Source: Sipunculus nudus (lineage: Eukaryota; Annelida; Sipuncula; Golfingiida; Sipunculidae). From it: a stretch of DNA of 64,000 nt. Below the pieces are notes generated by a model that was given only the letters and a program-made list of their open reading frames with translations, searched no databases and was not told where the DNA came from. The stretch spans positions 33,784,027-33,848,026 of the forward strand of contig CM049308.1 in NCBI GenBank assembly GCA_026874595.1. Reading direction: 5' to 3'. Each line of letters opens with the position of its first letter. Position 1 is the stretch's first letter. Shown here in pieces: positions 11,168-23,139 of this stretch. Both the position numbers and the translations under genes were made by a program.

Positions 11168-11248
11168 CTTGTGAGAAAATTTGCATTTGAAGTGAAGAGT
11201 CCCCCTGTCACCCGTACTGGCTCCGTTGAACGTGCTGTCATATGAATC
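11168..11248 (-). CDS. Putative 81-nt internal exon, 27 residues
   Basis: On the minus strand a good acceptor (TTTTGTATTGTTCAG) and a perfect donor (CACAAG|GTGAGT) bracket 27 complete codons. They read DSYDSTFNGASTGDRGTLHF, then KCKFSHK. A second frame is also open; the third has a stop. The length is a multiple of three, so the exon is symmetric. The text looks like part of an extracellular or structured domain, but I do not recognise it. It is the best-bounded isolated exon in the left half. Confidence 0.5.
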
Positions 11249-12346
11249 CTGAACAATACAAAATAAAATTTACCGCCGAATTAAAGCCCTTGAGTTTTTT
11301 TGTGCCAAATGTTAAGATCCAAGAACTTTTGTATATACAATGAAGGTACAGTTATCAGAGACCTGGAGAGCAGAAATATTGGAAGAACGGATTGGAAGTA
11401 AAGTAACCAGGCTAATGTTTTCAGTCAACCGAAAAGTAATTTGTAAACAGTAAATTGAAAGAAGTGTATGAACCGGGAAGAATTTAGGCGATGGTTTTTA
11501 GAAGTTTAAACCCATTTTTATTAAAGTTCACAATAAAAAAATTGGATTTGTGCCGACTTAAATATAAAAACAACCAACTTTTTTATATAACTTTCTATAA
11601 TAACATGACCAAGACGGGGATATACAACTGTATACAGCGAATACGACCATCAGGAGTTCCGCCCCAGTCTCTTGTTCGGACAGACCATTTCTGTTCCTCA
11701 GGTTTGTTCCTGAAACCTTGTTTGGGCAGACCCCTTAATTTTTCCATGCTTTAGATCATTTATAAATCATAAGAAAACATGGATTCTATCGGAGAAGAAA
11801 CTGCCAAGGCACAATTTTTTTTTCAGAGAAATTATGTTGTACACATCTCATTTGTAAGAAATCTGTAAGTCTACATTTGCAGCATATAATGTATACATGT
11901 ATTGAACAATTAATCTTATGATTGAAAAAAAAACACCTGAGAATTAATTTATTTTTAGGTATTTTCTTGACCCTTTTGATTTATAAATTATTAGGAATCA
12001 TGGAATCTTTGTACACGACGACTGCTGCGACGTACTTGTTTAAAAATCTCCCATATTTAATCATACTTTTAATAGTTGAATGATACAGTGATTAAAATTT
12101 GAATGATCAACCAGACGAGGTTGGTACATCAACCAAGGTTGCTTTATACATGTATATAACATCTGAATCAAGACCATTTTACAGTTATCCATCATTTGAC
12201 CGTTATTCCTATTTTTATATATAATATCAAATTAAGTGACTACTGACAAGTTGTAACAAATACTGATACCAAAAGCTGCTCTGCACAGACCTCTGGTATC
12301 TCCAAGATCTGCACAAACTTCTAGCATCTCCATTCTGCAAATTGGG
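11249..12346. other. No gene seen
   Basis: AT-rich. Two copies of CCAGACGAGGTTGGTA(C/G)AT with a following CAAGGTTGCT occur at about 12113 and 12351; the second overlaps the tail of the RPA-like fragment. Confidence 0.4.
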
Positions 12347-12740
12347 CTACCCAGACGAGGTTGGTAGATCCATCAAGGTTGCTATTCTCCCCAAAACGAA
12401 GATGCACAACATGTACACCCAAGTACAAGTTCTTCTTTCCTCTCTCCAGTTTACAAGTTTAAAAGTTCCCGTTTGTCCCACCTGATTATACATTTGGTGT
12501 TCCCCGACCGAACAGCCAAATATGTTCTTGTCACAGTCTTCACAACCTTTTCTCCAAAGCCCGCAGTTGGCTATTATACAAATTGTATATACCGTGCACC
12601 TGTACCTGTTTGCGACCTGTGCACATACGTTCTTGCAGTTGATCGTCTTTAGGTTTTAACATTTAGTCCTTCATTGCACACCGTTTCGATCCACTGTTCT
12701 TCTAGTGCATCGTCTTTCAAAACCAGCAGACTATAGGTGT
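12347..12740 (-). pseudogene. RPA-like OB/zinc C-terminal fragment (inverted copy)
   Basis: On the minus strand, 12740-12650 reads SLLVLKDDALEEQWIETVCN, matching the plus-strand copy at 14320-14440. A second frame, from about 12650 to a stop at 12347, reads RYRCTVYTICIIANCGLWRK, then GCEDCDKNIFGCSVGEHQMY. W-x-x-x-C-x-x-C followed by a further Cys/His resembles the zinc-containing C-terminal OB domain of replication protein A large-subunit relatives. A stop and a frame change separate the two parts. It lies head-on to the plus-strand copy, as an inverted duplication of gene pieces. Confidence 0.4.
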
Positions 12741-13162
12741 CTCTCTCTCTCTATTTACAGTCCAATTATCTCTAAGCTGAAAAGGACACGTAAAAGTTAG
12801 ATGTAGGTGAGAGAAAAAAATTAATTATCATTTTCCATGAATTTCATTGACCCATCGAGGTGCGTTAACCCTTGAGTAAAAATACTGTTCAGTTACCATT
12901 ACTACATGTTATTTACTGCTTTCCATAACGTGGGGACCCCATGAGACTAATTCCAGATGAAACTTATAACTGAGTGACGATGACTGGCACCATTCATGTG
13001 TAAAGAAAATCCTGACCAAGTTAAATGTGTCTTATTTTCAGATTTTGTCAGATGCCATTAAAGATAACAGCTTATTTTCTCTCTACATATTTCATGATGG
13101 TCATTGGCGGCATGCACCGATAGTGTGCAGCAGTCCGGAGTCCTGAGATTACTGGAAACCTA

Positions 13163-14450
13163 ATGGGAGAAAGTTATATCATCAGAAACTTTATGCTTGA
13201 ACATCATGGAAAAATTCTTTTGAACTCCAAAAGTCTAATAGTTAATACATCCGAGGAACATATCAACCTAAGAGCCGCAAAACTTATATACCCACCGTCC
13301 CCACCAACTTCACCTTTGAACCACATTTATTGGATTGTGGGCCAACTTGTCTCTATCCAGTGGACCATAATAAACGTAAGCTTCTAGGTCATTACCTATA
13401 ACGGGCGTAATAATCCTTGGCATAATAATACTCAGCAACGGGTGGCGGTTTCGTACAAATTTTAAAAATTACAAGTTCCTTTTAAATATTATAAAACTTT
13501 CCTTTTAACCTTGTTGCCCCCCCCCACCCCCCCTTATATGCTTTGTTCATGTAGTTCGAAAAGGGCAAAGGTACAGAAACAATCCCCTGGAGCCACACGA
13601 TCTTTCATTTTCAATTATTGGCTAATATTTTAAAAAATTAATATGATAATGCTTTGTCGCAATTAGGTTTTTTTTTAATTAAATGAGTTTTAGTCTGCAG
13701 AATTACATTGGTATACAAACCTACCAAAACTGTATACTGAATGAGATTCATTTTCCAGGATGAAATGCCCAGGATTGTTTAAGTGGTTGGCAGAAATGCT
13801 GTAGTTAGAAACCTTACTATTTCGGACCTGACGGGATCTATCAAGGTGGCACTTTGGCGAGGACGTTCATCAGCAGCTATAAAAGGCGACAATAGTGGGA
13901 AACTCGGCCATCCAACACTGAGAGGGATTTCGTTCTTTAGTTCCCACCAACCAGGTTCCACAATAAAAAACAAAAGTACTTCGAAGTTCTTCGAAAATTG
14001 TCCAGAACTTGGGATTGTAATCCCTGATGCCATAGTTCATCCTCGGAAGCCGACCCTAATGACTTGTTTGTAAAATGATCGAAGACAAATATTGACAGCT
14101 CACTTTACAAGAAATGTCATACCATTGTTAAAATTGTTATCAAAATTTATTGAAATTTTAAGTAATTGTTATGCTTTTACAATGTTTTTGTCTTACCAAT
14201 CTATAGTTTTTTTTCCTCACCTACCTACAACTAACTTTTTCAAGTCCTTTTCACCTTCTTGATTTCAGAGGCGATCACAAGTACATAATTGGACTGGGAA
14301 AAGCGCGACACTTGTAGTCTGCTGGTTTTGAAAGATGATGCACTAGAAGCAAATTGCATCGAAATGGTGTGCAATGAAGGACTACTTGTTGAAACCTTTG
14401 GAACCTCTGAAGACGATCAAATGCTCGAAAGTATGTGCATACGTCGCATA
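13163..14450 (+). pseudogene. RPA-like OB-fold gene, at least two phase-matched exons plus a third piece
   Basis: Exon 1 (about 13163-13375) reads GESYIIRNFMLEHHGKILLN and AAKLIYPPSPPTSP and ends at AAAC|GTAAGC in phase 0. The next exon starts after TTTTCCAG at 13759, also in phase 0, and reads RNAVVRNLTISDLTGSIKVA, then LWRGRSSAAIKGDN and HPTLR, a typical OB-fold core (TG.I...LW). A third piece at 14320-14440 reads SLLVLKDDALEANCIEMVCN, then EGLLVETFGTSEDDQMLES. Exon 2 has one in-frame TAA (13780-13782), and the third piece has a stop upstream, so the copy looks inactivated. OB-fold proteins of this kind bind single-stranded DNA. Some Helitron-type elements carry RPA-like genes, but a host multi-copy family is equally possible. 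Confidence 0.5.
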
Positions 14451-14743
14451 TAAGTGCATGTGCAAAATATATACATTTTTGTATATTTTTTTCTATCATT
14501 TGGTTCTTGAACAGTAAAACGTCTTAATCTTAAATTCATCAACTATTTATTTAATTAACATTTATGCTCCAAACAATAAATTAGAACAAATATCATTAAA
14601 CAAACATCTTTAGTTAAAAGATACATGGATTATTATGAAGAAATAATACTCAGTGCTGTTTTTAGATAAAAAAAAGAGGTACTTGAGTGGTCCAAATTCA
14701 AGTTATAAAAAGCCTCTGGATAAAGTTGGTTATTTTGGCATAG
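14451..14743. other. Nothing recognised
   Basis: AT-rich spacer. Confidence 0.4.
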
Positions 14744-15800
14744 TTGATATATTTAGAATTAAATATTCACATAAGAAAGGTTAAACATGGAGGAAAAACG
14801 GTGAAAATATATGTTGTAGAATTTGACTATGGGTCGATAGCTCAGAATATACAAGAGAAAGTTGGTATTCTTCCATATGTAAAATCTGATCACTGGGCAT
14901 TTACATTGGCTACAGTGGAATTAACAAGTGGAGTTAGACAAAAATGTAAAAGAAAATGAATTCTAAGGGTGCCTTTCCATACATGCGGATTTTCACCCGC
15001 GCGGGTCCCCGCATGCGAAGAGTCCCTTTCCATATGTGCGGGTCCCCGCATGCGGGTGACCCATTAGTTTGGATAAACGCATGCATTAATAATCATAATT
15101 TCTAAAATTTTAGTGTAATATCTTAAGAAAATATTCAGTGTAAACAATTACTAACTGATGAGGCAGATTGGAGCGGATTAATATCGTATCTCACCAGCCA
15201 GGCTTAAATGGTGGCTATTACCTGTCACACTCTAACTAGAGCTGGTCCCAGGCCGTATCTCAATGAAGAATGGTCGTATATTTTTTTAATACAATTAAAA
15301 AATCTCTATCAGCTCCTTTTTCTTTTCAAATACAAGGACACATGCCTGCTACTGATCCGCATGCGGGCCCCCGCAGAAATCCAACACTGCTGGATCCGCA
15401 TGCGGACCCGCGCGGGTGCCCGCACGTATGGAAAGGCGACAGTGATAACACACTTGTTGGATTTCAACCGTGCGGGACCCGCGCGGGGGCCCGCATGTAT
15501 GGAAAGGTACCCTAATTTATTACAAACTAATTTTGTGACAGAAATAAATTCAGCAAATCTCTACAGGGTACAGGAAAGTATAGATATAGATGATGACAGA
15601 TTCAAATGGGAATAAATCAAATATAAAATTAGACAATTTTGTATTGATTATGACGTTAAAAGAGCAAAAGAGAGTAAAACGGAGGAAAGAGATCTGAATG
15701 AAAAATTGAAAATTGTGTACCAAACATTTGAAAAATAAAACGGAGGAAACGGAATAACTTAAGGGCATTTATTAAATGGATACACACCCTTTATAATAAA
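14744..15800 (+). pseudogene. L1/Tx1-like LINE ORF2 fragment split by a MITE
   Basis: Left of the MITE, the frame reads KIYVVEFDYGSIAQNIQEKV, then GILPYVKSDHWAFTLATVEL, resembling the C-terminal part of an APE endonuclease with the SDH motif. Right of it (15516-15740) it reads NLLQTNFVTEINSANLYRVQ, then IDDDRFKWE, stop, IKYKIRQFCIDYDVKRAKES, the linker found between endonuclease and RT in L1-group elements (KWE.IKYKIR.F...). Removing 14967-15512 and one TAA joins the two sides in one frame as MNSNLLQ, as expected there. Stops at 14957-14959, 15613-15615 and later show decay. No RT core is seen further right. Confidence 0.5.
14967..15512. mobile_element. Harbinger-like MITE, 546 bp, TAA target duplication
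   Basis: The ends are GGGTGCCTTTCCATACATGC and the inverted GGGTACCTTTCCATACATGC, one mismatch in 20, flanked by TAA on both sides (14964-14966, 15513-15515). Subterminal CCCGCATGCGG/CCGCGCGGG palindromes repeat the end text inward (15023 and 15410). A 3-bp TAA duplication fits PIF/Harbinger-type transposition. The inside has no transposase. A related degraded end pair lies at 29628-29740. Confidence 0.7.
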
Positions 15801-17955
15801 ATTGAGAGTTGTACTACAAGTAATGAAAACTCCAGGTTATTTTAATTTCCAGAGGAGGGTTTGACAGGGAGATTATGGCTGAATTTGTTGCACTTACACG
15901 GTTCAGCAACATATACCTATTTGAATAATAATATAAAAAAACTGCCAGAAGAATCTGACGCTGAAATAAACTAATTGGGGCCAGCAAGTAATAATACAGT
16001 CATAACAGAACGCTCTTTCAAAAACTCGGGTCAGAATATTTTTTGTGTGATAGTAGTATATGACATCAGCGGCTTATATGGTCGTGTTTGATTCCCTAAA
16101 AACTGGAAAAAAAGTTACAAAACAAGTTACAAAACATGTGTGATGGAAACCCTCGGGTCGAGAAGTGTTTCGCACATAAAGCTGTCATGAAGGACGGGGT
16201 GATTCCGGGGAAAAAAACAACCTCAATAATAAATGCTGCATGAATACATACAAGTCAATCGTGACACTTCCCAACAGAATGTCACTCTTTGTCTTACCAT
16301 GGGGAGGGGGAAAATGAAAGTTCAACAAGCAAATGTAAAAGTACTGAAAGAATGTAACTGAACCTTACAGCTTGCACTACCACATCGTTAACAGATAATT
16401 AAACATAAATGATTGCCGCGCGCACGCCAGTTAAAGGCCCGAGAACAGCTGCAAGATGTGTCCAACATGGGTATAAGTCAAATGCATGTAACAAGCAATG
16501 ATACAATTGTGGCATGAGAACTTAATCACACGTATTTTTTATATACCATCGGAGTTTGATGATTCTGCCCTTGGGTGGTTTTGTTAAAATAAAAAAAAAA
16601 AACGACGCACGCATGTGTTCATGTGGAAGTTTGATATATTAATATCTGTAAACTGATAAATAACGAATTGTTCAGTGTATTCTATACAATGGAACGTAGC
16701 GCAGGTTAAGTAAACCTATTCATGATGGGTTAAACCCAGAAACAGCTTGGTGGAGGGAAGCCCAATTGTGACAGGTGAGAAATTTGAACAGTCATGGTAT
16801 ATGTGCCCTTTGATTTAACAGAATTTCAATCGCAAAGCTAATCTGGATCAGGGAACAGTATTTCAATGTACGCCGACAGTTATTCTCAGTGTTGGAGAGT
16901 ACTCGGTGGCAGTTTGGGGGGGGGGGGGGGGGGGGGGGGGGCAGCAATTTCCCTGTTTCTGATCCACTTGTTCGGTATCATTCATGGAATTTGTTCACAG
17001 ATATTTATGTTGTCTATATAAAATATGTTTCCAGCACATAAAATATACATTATATGTAATAATTTAATAAAATACTATACATAATGTTAACTTAATATCC
17101 CAATTTTGGATATTTTATTTATATTAATGCATATATTTTTATTTTTTGGATAACAACACAAATTACATTGTTTAACAGTTATTTAGAATATGTATCTTCA
17201 TGTCTTTCCAGGTTTAAAATTCCAGTCACCACACACTGAGTGAAGGTCCATAACAACTGAGTGAGAACCCTGTGACTGTCAGACACCAGTCAGCATAATT
17301 GTGGACAAGGCATCAGGTCATTATACATATGGCAGATTGTGGCCTCTTCTGTTCCCAGCTATCAGGTAACTGTGACATAACATGTCTAGACCACTTCAAG
17401 CAACTTAAAGTAGATTTTAAGTTGTTCAGGCTAGATAGGGCCAGATAACACAAATACTTGAAAATCATGCACTTTTTATCAAATTTGAAATATTTGGAGC
17501 ACCAAAGGTACATCTCCCACACAGTTTGGTTTATAAATGACATCTCGGGTATACGAGGTATCAGTAAGGAACACATAAAAAATGTCTCACAGGTAGGGAA
17601 GGATGATATTTCTTGGGGTAACAGAACACAGGTATAGTCATTTTCACAGTGGCCACTGTTAGGTAAATCACAAATAATAATGAGTTAGTTACAGGGCTGT
17701 AATTTATTTAATTTTAGAGATGTTAAAATTTCAGATTCTAATAGTCAATTGGTGTCATAATAAAATGATTTTAAAATAAATGGGGTAAAAAATGTTGGGT
17801 GTGAGTGAAGGTTAAGTAAACCTATTTATTCTACGTGCGTTTGTTTTATGATGGGAGGATTTCACCCAGCTCCCAGACTTTGCCCTGATTTGATTGCCTG
17901 GTACACGTTTGACATCATGGACTGAATTTTTTCAACAACTCAGATCTAGTAATGC
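15801..17955. other. No gene seen; contains a 26-base poly-G
   Basis: Mostly AT-rich. The poly-G run at 16916-16941 is the longest homopolymer of its kind in the window. The motif AGGTTAAGTAAACCTATT occurs twice (about 16702 and 17810), pointing to a diverged dispersed repeat. Confidence 0.45.
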
Positions 17956-18228
17956 ATGTTGTTTTTATTCTCTGCTGAAAATTTGGGACTGACAGAGGCA
18001 GAAATACTGTGCTTTTACGGAGATCTAGAATTTTTAGTCACAGGGGATTTCCCAGTGTGTGACGTCACTGCCGATTTGACAGGGCTCATAGATGTGCCCA
18101 TGGTTTTTGAACAAATCACACAACCTCATGTTTTTAGTGGAAAAATAGATAGAACAAATGTTTTTCCTCCAGGAATTGGGCTCATTTCATGTAAAATCTA
18201 TATTAATATTTTTTTCATAGGCAATTAA
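17956..18228 (+). CDS. Unrecognised ORF, possible exon
   Basis: An open frame reads AEILCFYGDLEFLVTGDFPV, then CDVTADLTGLIDVPMVFEQI and GKIDRTNVFPPGIGLIS. A possible acceptor (GGGACTGACAG) lies near 17994 and a weak donor (CAT|GTAAAA) near 18190. Composition looks coding compared with its AT-rich surroundings. No domain is recognised. Confidence 0.3.
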   Translation: MLFLFSAENLGLTEAEILCFYGDLEFLVTGDFPVCDVTADLTGLIDVPMVFEQITQPHVFSGKIDRTNVFPPGIGLISCKIYINIFFIGN

Positions 18229-18299
18229 GTTATATGGTAATATAATGAGATTTGGAATACGTTTGCTTGACCCGCAATCGTAACTTATCAATACCATGT

Positions 18300-18420
18300 A
18301 CAGATCCCCCCCCCCCCCCCCAGTGTATCACAGTTTATTGTGTCAAACGCTTTTGATAAATCTTCAAATAAGTCTTCAAATAAAACCAGGTATAGCATAA
18401 AAGCAAGGAGTGAACAGTCG
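18300..18420 (-). pseudogene. Short reverse-transcriptase-like scrap beside poly-C
   Basis: The minus strand reads EDLSKAFDTINCDTL, matching the A-motif region of LINE reverse transcriptase (DLSKAFDT[IL]NHDIL), and then runs directly into the poly-G read from the C tract at 18306-18321. Only about 15 residues are convincing. Confidence 0.4.
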
Positions 18421-19320
18421 TCACAAATAACTTTCATAAATATCTCAGTGATAGCAACCATTATTTGTAATGGTCTCTCCTGTTGTGTCAGATCGAAAGC
18501 ACCCTCGAGTTTACATGGAAAACAAGTCATCAAAGGCCACATCCACTAAAACAAGACCAGCTGTGACACTGAAACCCAAAAGCTGGGATTGTACATTTCA
18601 GTGCCCTGGATGTTCCATAAGCAACGTGATCCTGACAACCCCGATGCACCCAAGGAAATACAATCGACCTTTTACCATTGAAAGTCGAGTACAATTTAGT
18701 ATTTTAAACCGTTTTCAAACATATTTTATGAGAGAAAATTGCAAATGACTACAAGTTTCTTATTAGTGCTGGTGCCACACCCTTCAAAGGGTTTAAAAAA
18801 ACTGTGGAAGCATTAAATAATCGGAAGGGTATAATGTTGATGTCTAATAACAGGGTGTGATTTCAGCATTTATAAATGGTTCCTGTGAATATAAAAATAT
18901 TCTATATTACGTGCCCATTAAATATAAATCAACAGAATTAGTAGAAGTACATTTTCTGTAGTGTTGTCATTCACGTATAACTCGCACAGAAGAAATATTA
19001 TTAAATATAGCTTTGAGTTAATACAGATCCTTATGTCCGTTGTTAATTTGATCGGAGCTTCAATCATCTGAGCTGTTGCGACAACCTGGTATGTGGGTTT
19101 ATCCATCAGTCTGTCTAAACGTGTGTCTGTTATTATCATATGAGGAATGTATCTTATATATCCTGAAGTATCAACCAGGGCGATTTTCCAATAAAATCAA
19201 CAAGCATCTTACTTCTTTATTATAACAACTGAATACATTTGTGTTTGTTGGCATGTACATGATTGCTTTTCTCACATATATGTCAATAATGCCGTAGTTT
19301 CACTTTGTTGATTTTTCCTG

Positions 19321-19360
<40 letters not shown>

Positions 19361-20870
19361 GTTAGCAATTGAATTATTTATAAAATAGCATGTATTTCAT
19401 TTATAAATGTATTAATAAGTGTGGTTGATATTTGTAAAAGACTCCTTCATATAGTTACATAATAATGATATTAAAATGTTCAGGAAATAATCATCCACGA
19501 TCACTGCGGTAAAAAAAACCAATTTGCCAGGGACGTGGATGACGTATCTCACCAAGGCCAACAAGACAAGGGCCGACCTCTGTTATGGGGATGTCGGAAA
19601 ATTTGTTGACGGTAATACAATTCAAAGTGCAACTTTCGGCGACTCTGAAATATGTCACCATATACTAAAAAGCTCAATGAAAGCTATCGTAAAATTGATA
19701 TCCTTTGTCTAATGCAAGATATAAGTAAAATTATTAGCATTCATGAAAAAAAAAATAAGCTGGTTCGTAAAAATCAAAAGACATATCAATGCAACAGCCA
19801 CAGCTTTAGGCCTCCAGATGTAGTGTTCATGAAACTTACAAGCGGAATGGGATAAGCTGTCTCCAGCTTCACTGGATACTTCTTGCTCAAGCAATTGAGA
19901 ATTCAGTTGCAACAAATATCCCTCAGTCAGTGAATGTAAAGCTGAATTGCATGCCAAAGAAACTTATATTCTGTAACTTTATGGCAAAAGGTTGTATTTT
20001 TAAAGTTATGATGTGCGGTTGGGGATTCACTCGCACAAGGTTTCACCAGGTTTTTCAGGTTCTGAGTTCCCAACCTCAGTGTTGCCGATTCTGTTCTACT
20101 CAGGGTTGAATTTTCATTCTTAGAGTCTGCATAGATGTTTTGATGGGCCTTTTTCTATTTGATGTAGAGGTTGATGGTGAAAGTGGGGAGGTCTGGAACA
20201 TAGCCAGGGCACTCTACACCTAATCCTCCCACACGTTCACCGCGGGGGGCACACCAGGAATTGGTCAATGAACCCATCATGGTTCTGCCATGGATCCTGC
20301 CAATTCGCCATGTATAATGGCTGAATAAATCCAGTCAGATTCAGGCAAGTAGTTGTCATCTTTTACCACCTGTGCATTTGAAGTTGCGGTTCCAACTGGA
20401 CCCCCCCCCCCCCCCCCCAGCTAGAGACAGCCGGGTCTTCCGGTCAGTATTCCCATTTACTGTGGCTCCATTCAGATGATATTCCAATTCATCACTAAGT
20501 GTAAGCATAGAATTGTTGCAGAAAGAATTGTTGTTATTCTGCATGAGCTGCAATAACAAGGATATCTCTCTAAGCAAAGTCAGTGTTGCAATAATCAAGT
20601 AAACAAAGGATATACAGAGGTTGCCCTTCATGTAACGTGATATTAAAATGTGTCATCTTCAAGATCGTGAAAATATCATAGAATTAATTCCTTCATGGAT
20701 AACAGGTCCCATAAGAACCACAAACATTAAGTGACAGGCTGACATAGACAATACATCATCTTGAACATTAACAGCATTGAACATGTTAAAATATTAGTAT
20801 TTTCACCATTCTTTCCTCCTGCCGGCCATTAAACAATACATTTTATTAAGATTTCTTACACAATATCACC
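18421..20870. other. No supported gene; a TA microsatellite and poly-C
   Basis: It holds a (TA)n run at 19324-19357 and 18 C at 20401-20418. The segment near 18556-18625 (CAGCTGTGACACTGAAA... TTTCAGTGC) resembles the hairpin at 53085-53140. A frame at 19524-19712 (TYLTKANKTRADLCYGDVGK) is unsupported. Confidence 0.45.
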
Positions 20871-21010
20871 ATTTATGACTCGGGCATCCTTACACTGTAG
20901 CACATGCTATGCCTGTTATGGTGTCTCGAGCCATCTAGGGATTCACAATCCATTTGCAGGAGCTGATAAAGCTGCATACTATTCCCCTAAACTGATATTA
21001 TGTGTGTGTT

Positions 21011-21016
<6 letters not shown>

Positions 21017-21052
<36 letters not shown>
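21017..21052. repeat. TA microsatellite
   Basis: About 18 TA units following a TGTG run. Confidence 0.9.
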
Positions 21053-21058
<6 letters not shown>

Positions 21059-22535
21059 AGGATTATCCAATGGTGTCAATTATCTGGGGCAAAATCTCTT
21101 TCATAAATGACTGAAATCACTTCGTGGAAAAAACACTAAAACTAAGAATGAAAAGGGGATGTTTTTGTCATTTTTGCTCTAAAAATAGGATTACGTTTCG
21201 CTTGTTACACACTAGAATGCTTATTGTGAACAAAATTATGCTTGGCCAGAATATTTTGACTAGCATGGTTTGCTGTAGAGGACCTACCTGAAGTATATAC
21301 TTAAACACAATCATAAAAAAAAATACGGATTTATTTATTCCTGTTTTAAATATATGTAACATATAATTACTTGTACAATTTTTTGGTAAGAGATTGAGAG
21401 GTTATTCCAAAACCATTCCCTGATCATACTCCTACAAAAACATTATTTCCAGTCGACCTTCAAGTTTTGAGGGCGAGTTGCCGTTCTTTCAACAGACGTA
21501 CTATGGACTGATCTCCGTGCTGTACTTTGCAACCAGGCCATTGAAATGTGCAAACGTGTCACAAGCCATTTCGTAAGTTTCAGTTTCACAGCTGGTCTTG
21601 CTTACCTGATTCAACGTGGCTTGTAAGTTTCAGTTTTAGAGGTTGTAGATTGTCTTTCGGAGTGTCAGACGCCAGGATCATAGCGGCAGCAAACGTTATG
21701 GTATATGGTTATTTTTTTTTACAGACATGTTTTAGGCTTTACTTGAACTTAATATACTGCCCCGGCTAAAGCATTTTTTTTTCTTTTAAAGAGGTATTTC
21801 AATCGACTACGCATTATGATTACGTGTCACCTAGGTTAAAAGAGGTGATGGGTAAGAGATTATTTCGATGTGCCCTGGCATTTGGTAAGAGGTAACTGCG
21901 ATGTGCCCATGCGTTGTTCAAACAAACTTGTGTCATCTGCGCTGGATATTCTATTTTCCAACGGTTCGAGTTATTTTTGTCAGTTACATTGCAGTGTTCC
22001 GTGAAAACAATTTGCCCTTATAACTGCCCATGTAAAAAAATAAATACTACGCAATGAACAATGTGCTGAAATAAGTTATCATACGGGACAGAATGTTCTG
22101 CTTTACTAAATGTCAATACAAGTCAAATTAATATGTGTACCATTTGCAGACAATAAGGATCCATTTATTTTTTTTCAAAATTGGGGAACTATCCGTGTGT
22201 ACAGATGAAATTTTCGGTTTGTATGAAAAATATTAAAAAAATGAAATTAAATGATTAAAAACAGTATTGGAGCCCAAGAAAAAGAGATGCTTGAGGGGAA
22301 AAACTCTAGTCCAAGCGACTTGTAACCCCTTTACTTTTAATGTTGCCATAATTAAACAAGGGGTCCATTCAGATAGTAGCAAGTCTTTAAACTGGCTTCG
22401 GAAGTGTCATATTAGTGTTCTATTTTAAGATTAAACGATAAATTTGCTGTATTGGAAAAATTGTTTCTGTATTAGGGATGAAAAAAAAAATAAAAATAAA
22501 AATTTAATTTTATCTGACACTCGGAGAGTAGTCAT
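21053..22535. other. No gene seen
   Basis: AT-rich. A short local duplication of 'ttgtaagtttcagttt' occurs at about 21575-21635. No repeat end or splice-bounded frame was found. Confidence 0.45.
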
Positions 22536-22539
22536 ACAT

Positions 22540-23103
22540 TTTCGTGTATGTTATAAAGCAATTCAAGGGCAACATTTGTGTACACTTTTTTTCGTATTAG
22601 TCAAACGGTTCCCGAGATATGAGCTTGGATGTCTGCAGCGTGAACGTGAATATAGGTGGCTCCACCTGTCATAAAAACAAGAAAGCATGTATATGCATGG
22701 CAATTTTTAGGTGAATTAGTCAAACCACTGCAGAGATATGAGTGATTTTAACCCAAGACAGCTGAACAGATGGACACTGTGCAAACATGGTTGCAGGTGA
22801 CGCTACCATTTTTTTTGTGTATGTTATAAAGCTATCCAAGGGCTACATTTGTACAATTTTTTTCCTGATCGGTCAAACGGTTCCCGAGATATGTGGGGAA
22901 ACAGATGCACAAACGGACGCTGGGCAGAGAGGAAAGGTCAGAGGTCAAGGCCAAATGTTAAGGCACCAATTCACATGTGACCCGGTAATTGGTGTAAGTT
23001 TCGGAAAAATCCGTCCAGTAGCCTCAGAGGAGTTCTCCGGAAACGAACGCGGCGGCGGAACCCGGTCTAAATCATAGTATCCGCAAAACTTCGTTTTGGC
23101 GGA
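22540..23103 (-). mobile_element. Family A Helitron-like element, 5' part, inverted
   Basis: On the minus strand it begins with the family A 5' hairpin (TCCGCC...GCGGA; end at 23103 followed by TACAAT) and runs through the same GGCGGCGGAACCCGG, nuclear-receptor half-site and GGTTCCCGAGATAT text as 3417-3700. It stops without a 3' terminus near 22540. Motif variants GGTGGCTCCACC (22648) and GGTGACGCTACC (22795) are present. Confidence 0.7.
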
Positions 23104-23139
23104 TACAATAAATGCTTTTTGTTTACCTTTAATCCATGT

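Noticed and set aside
18918-19139. Minus-strand ORF with a hydrophobic tail
   Set aside because: AT-rich, no splice sites, no domain.
20356-20631. Minus-strand ORF with a GGGGGG stretch
   Set aside because: It depends on reading through the poly-C tract; no domain or splice support.
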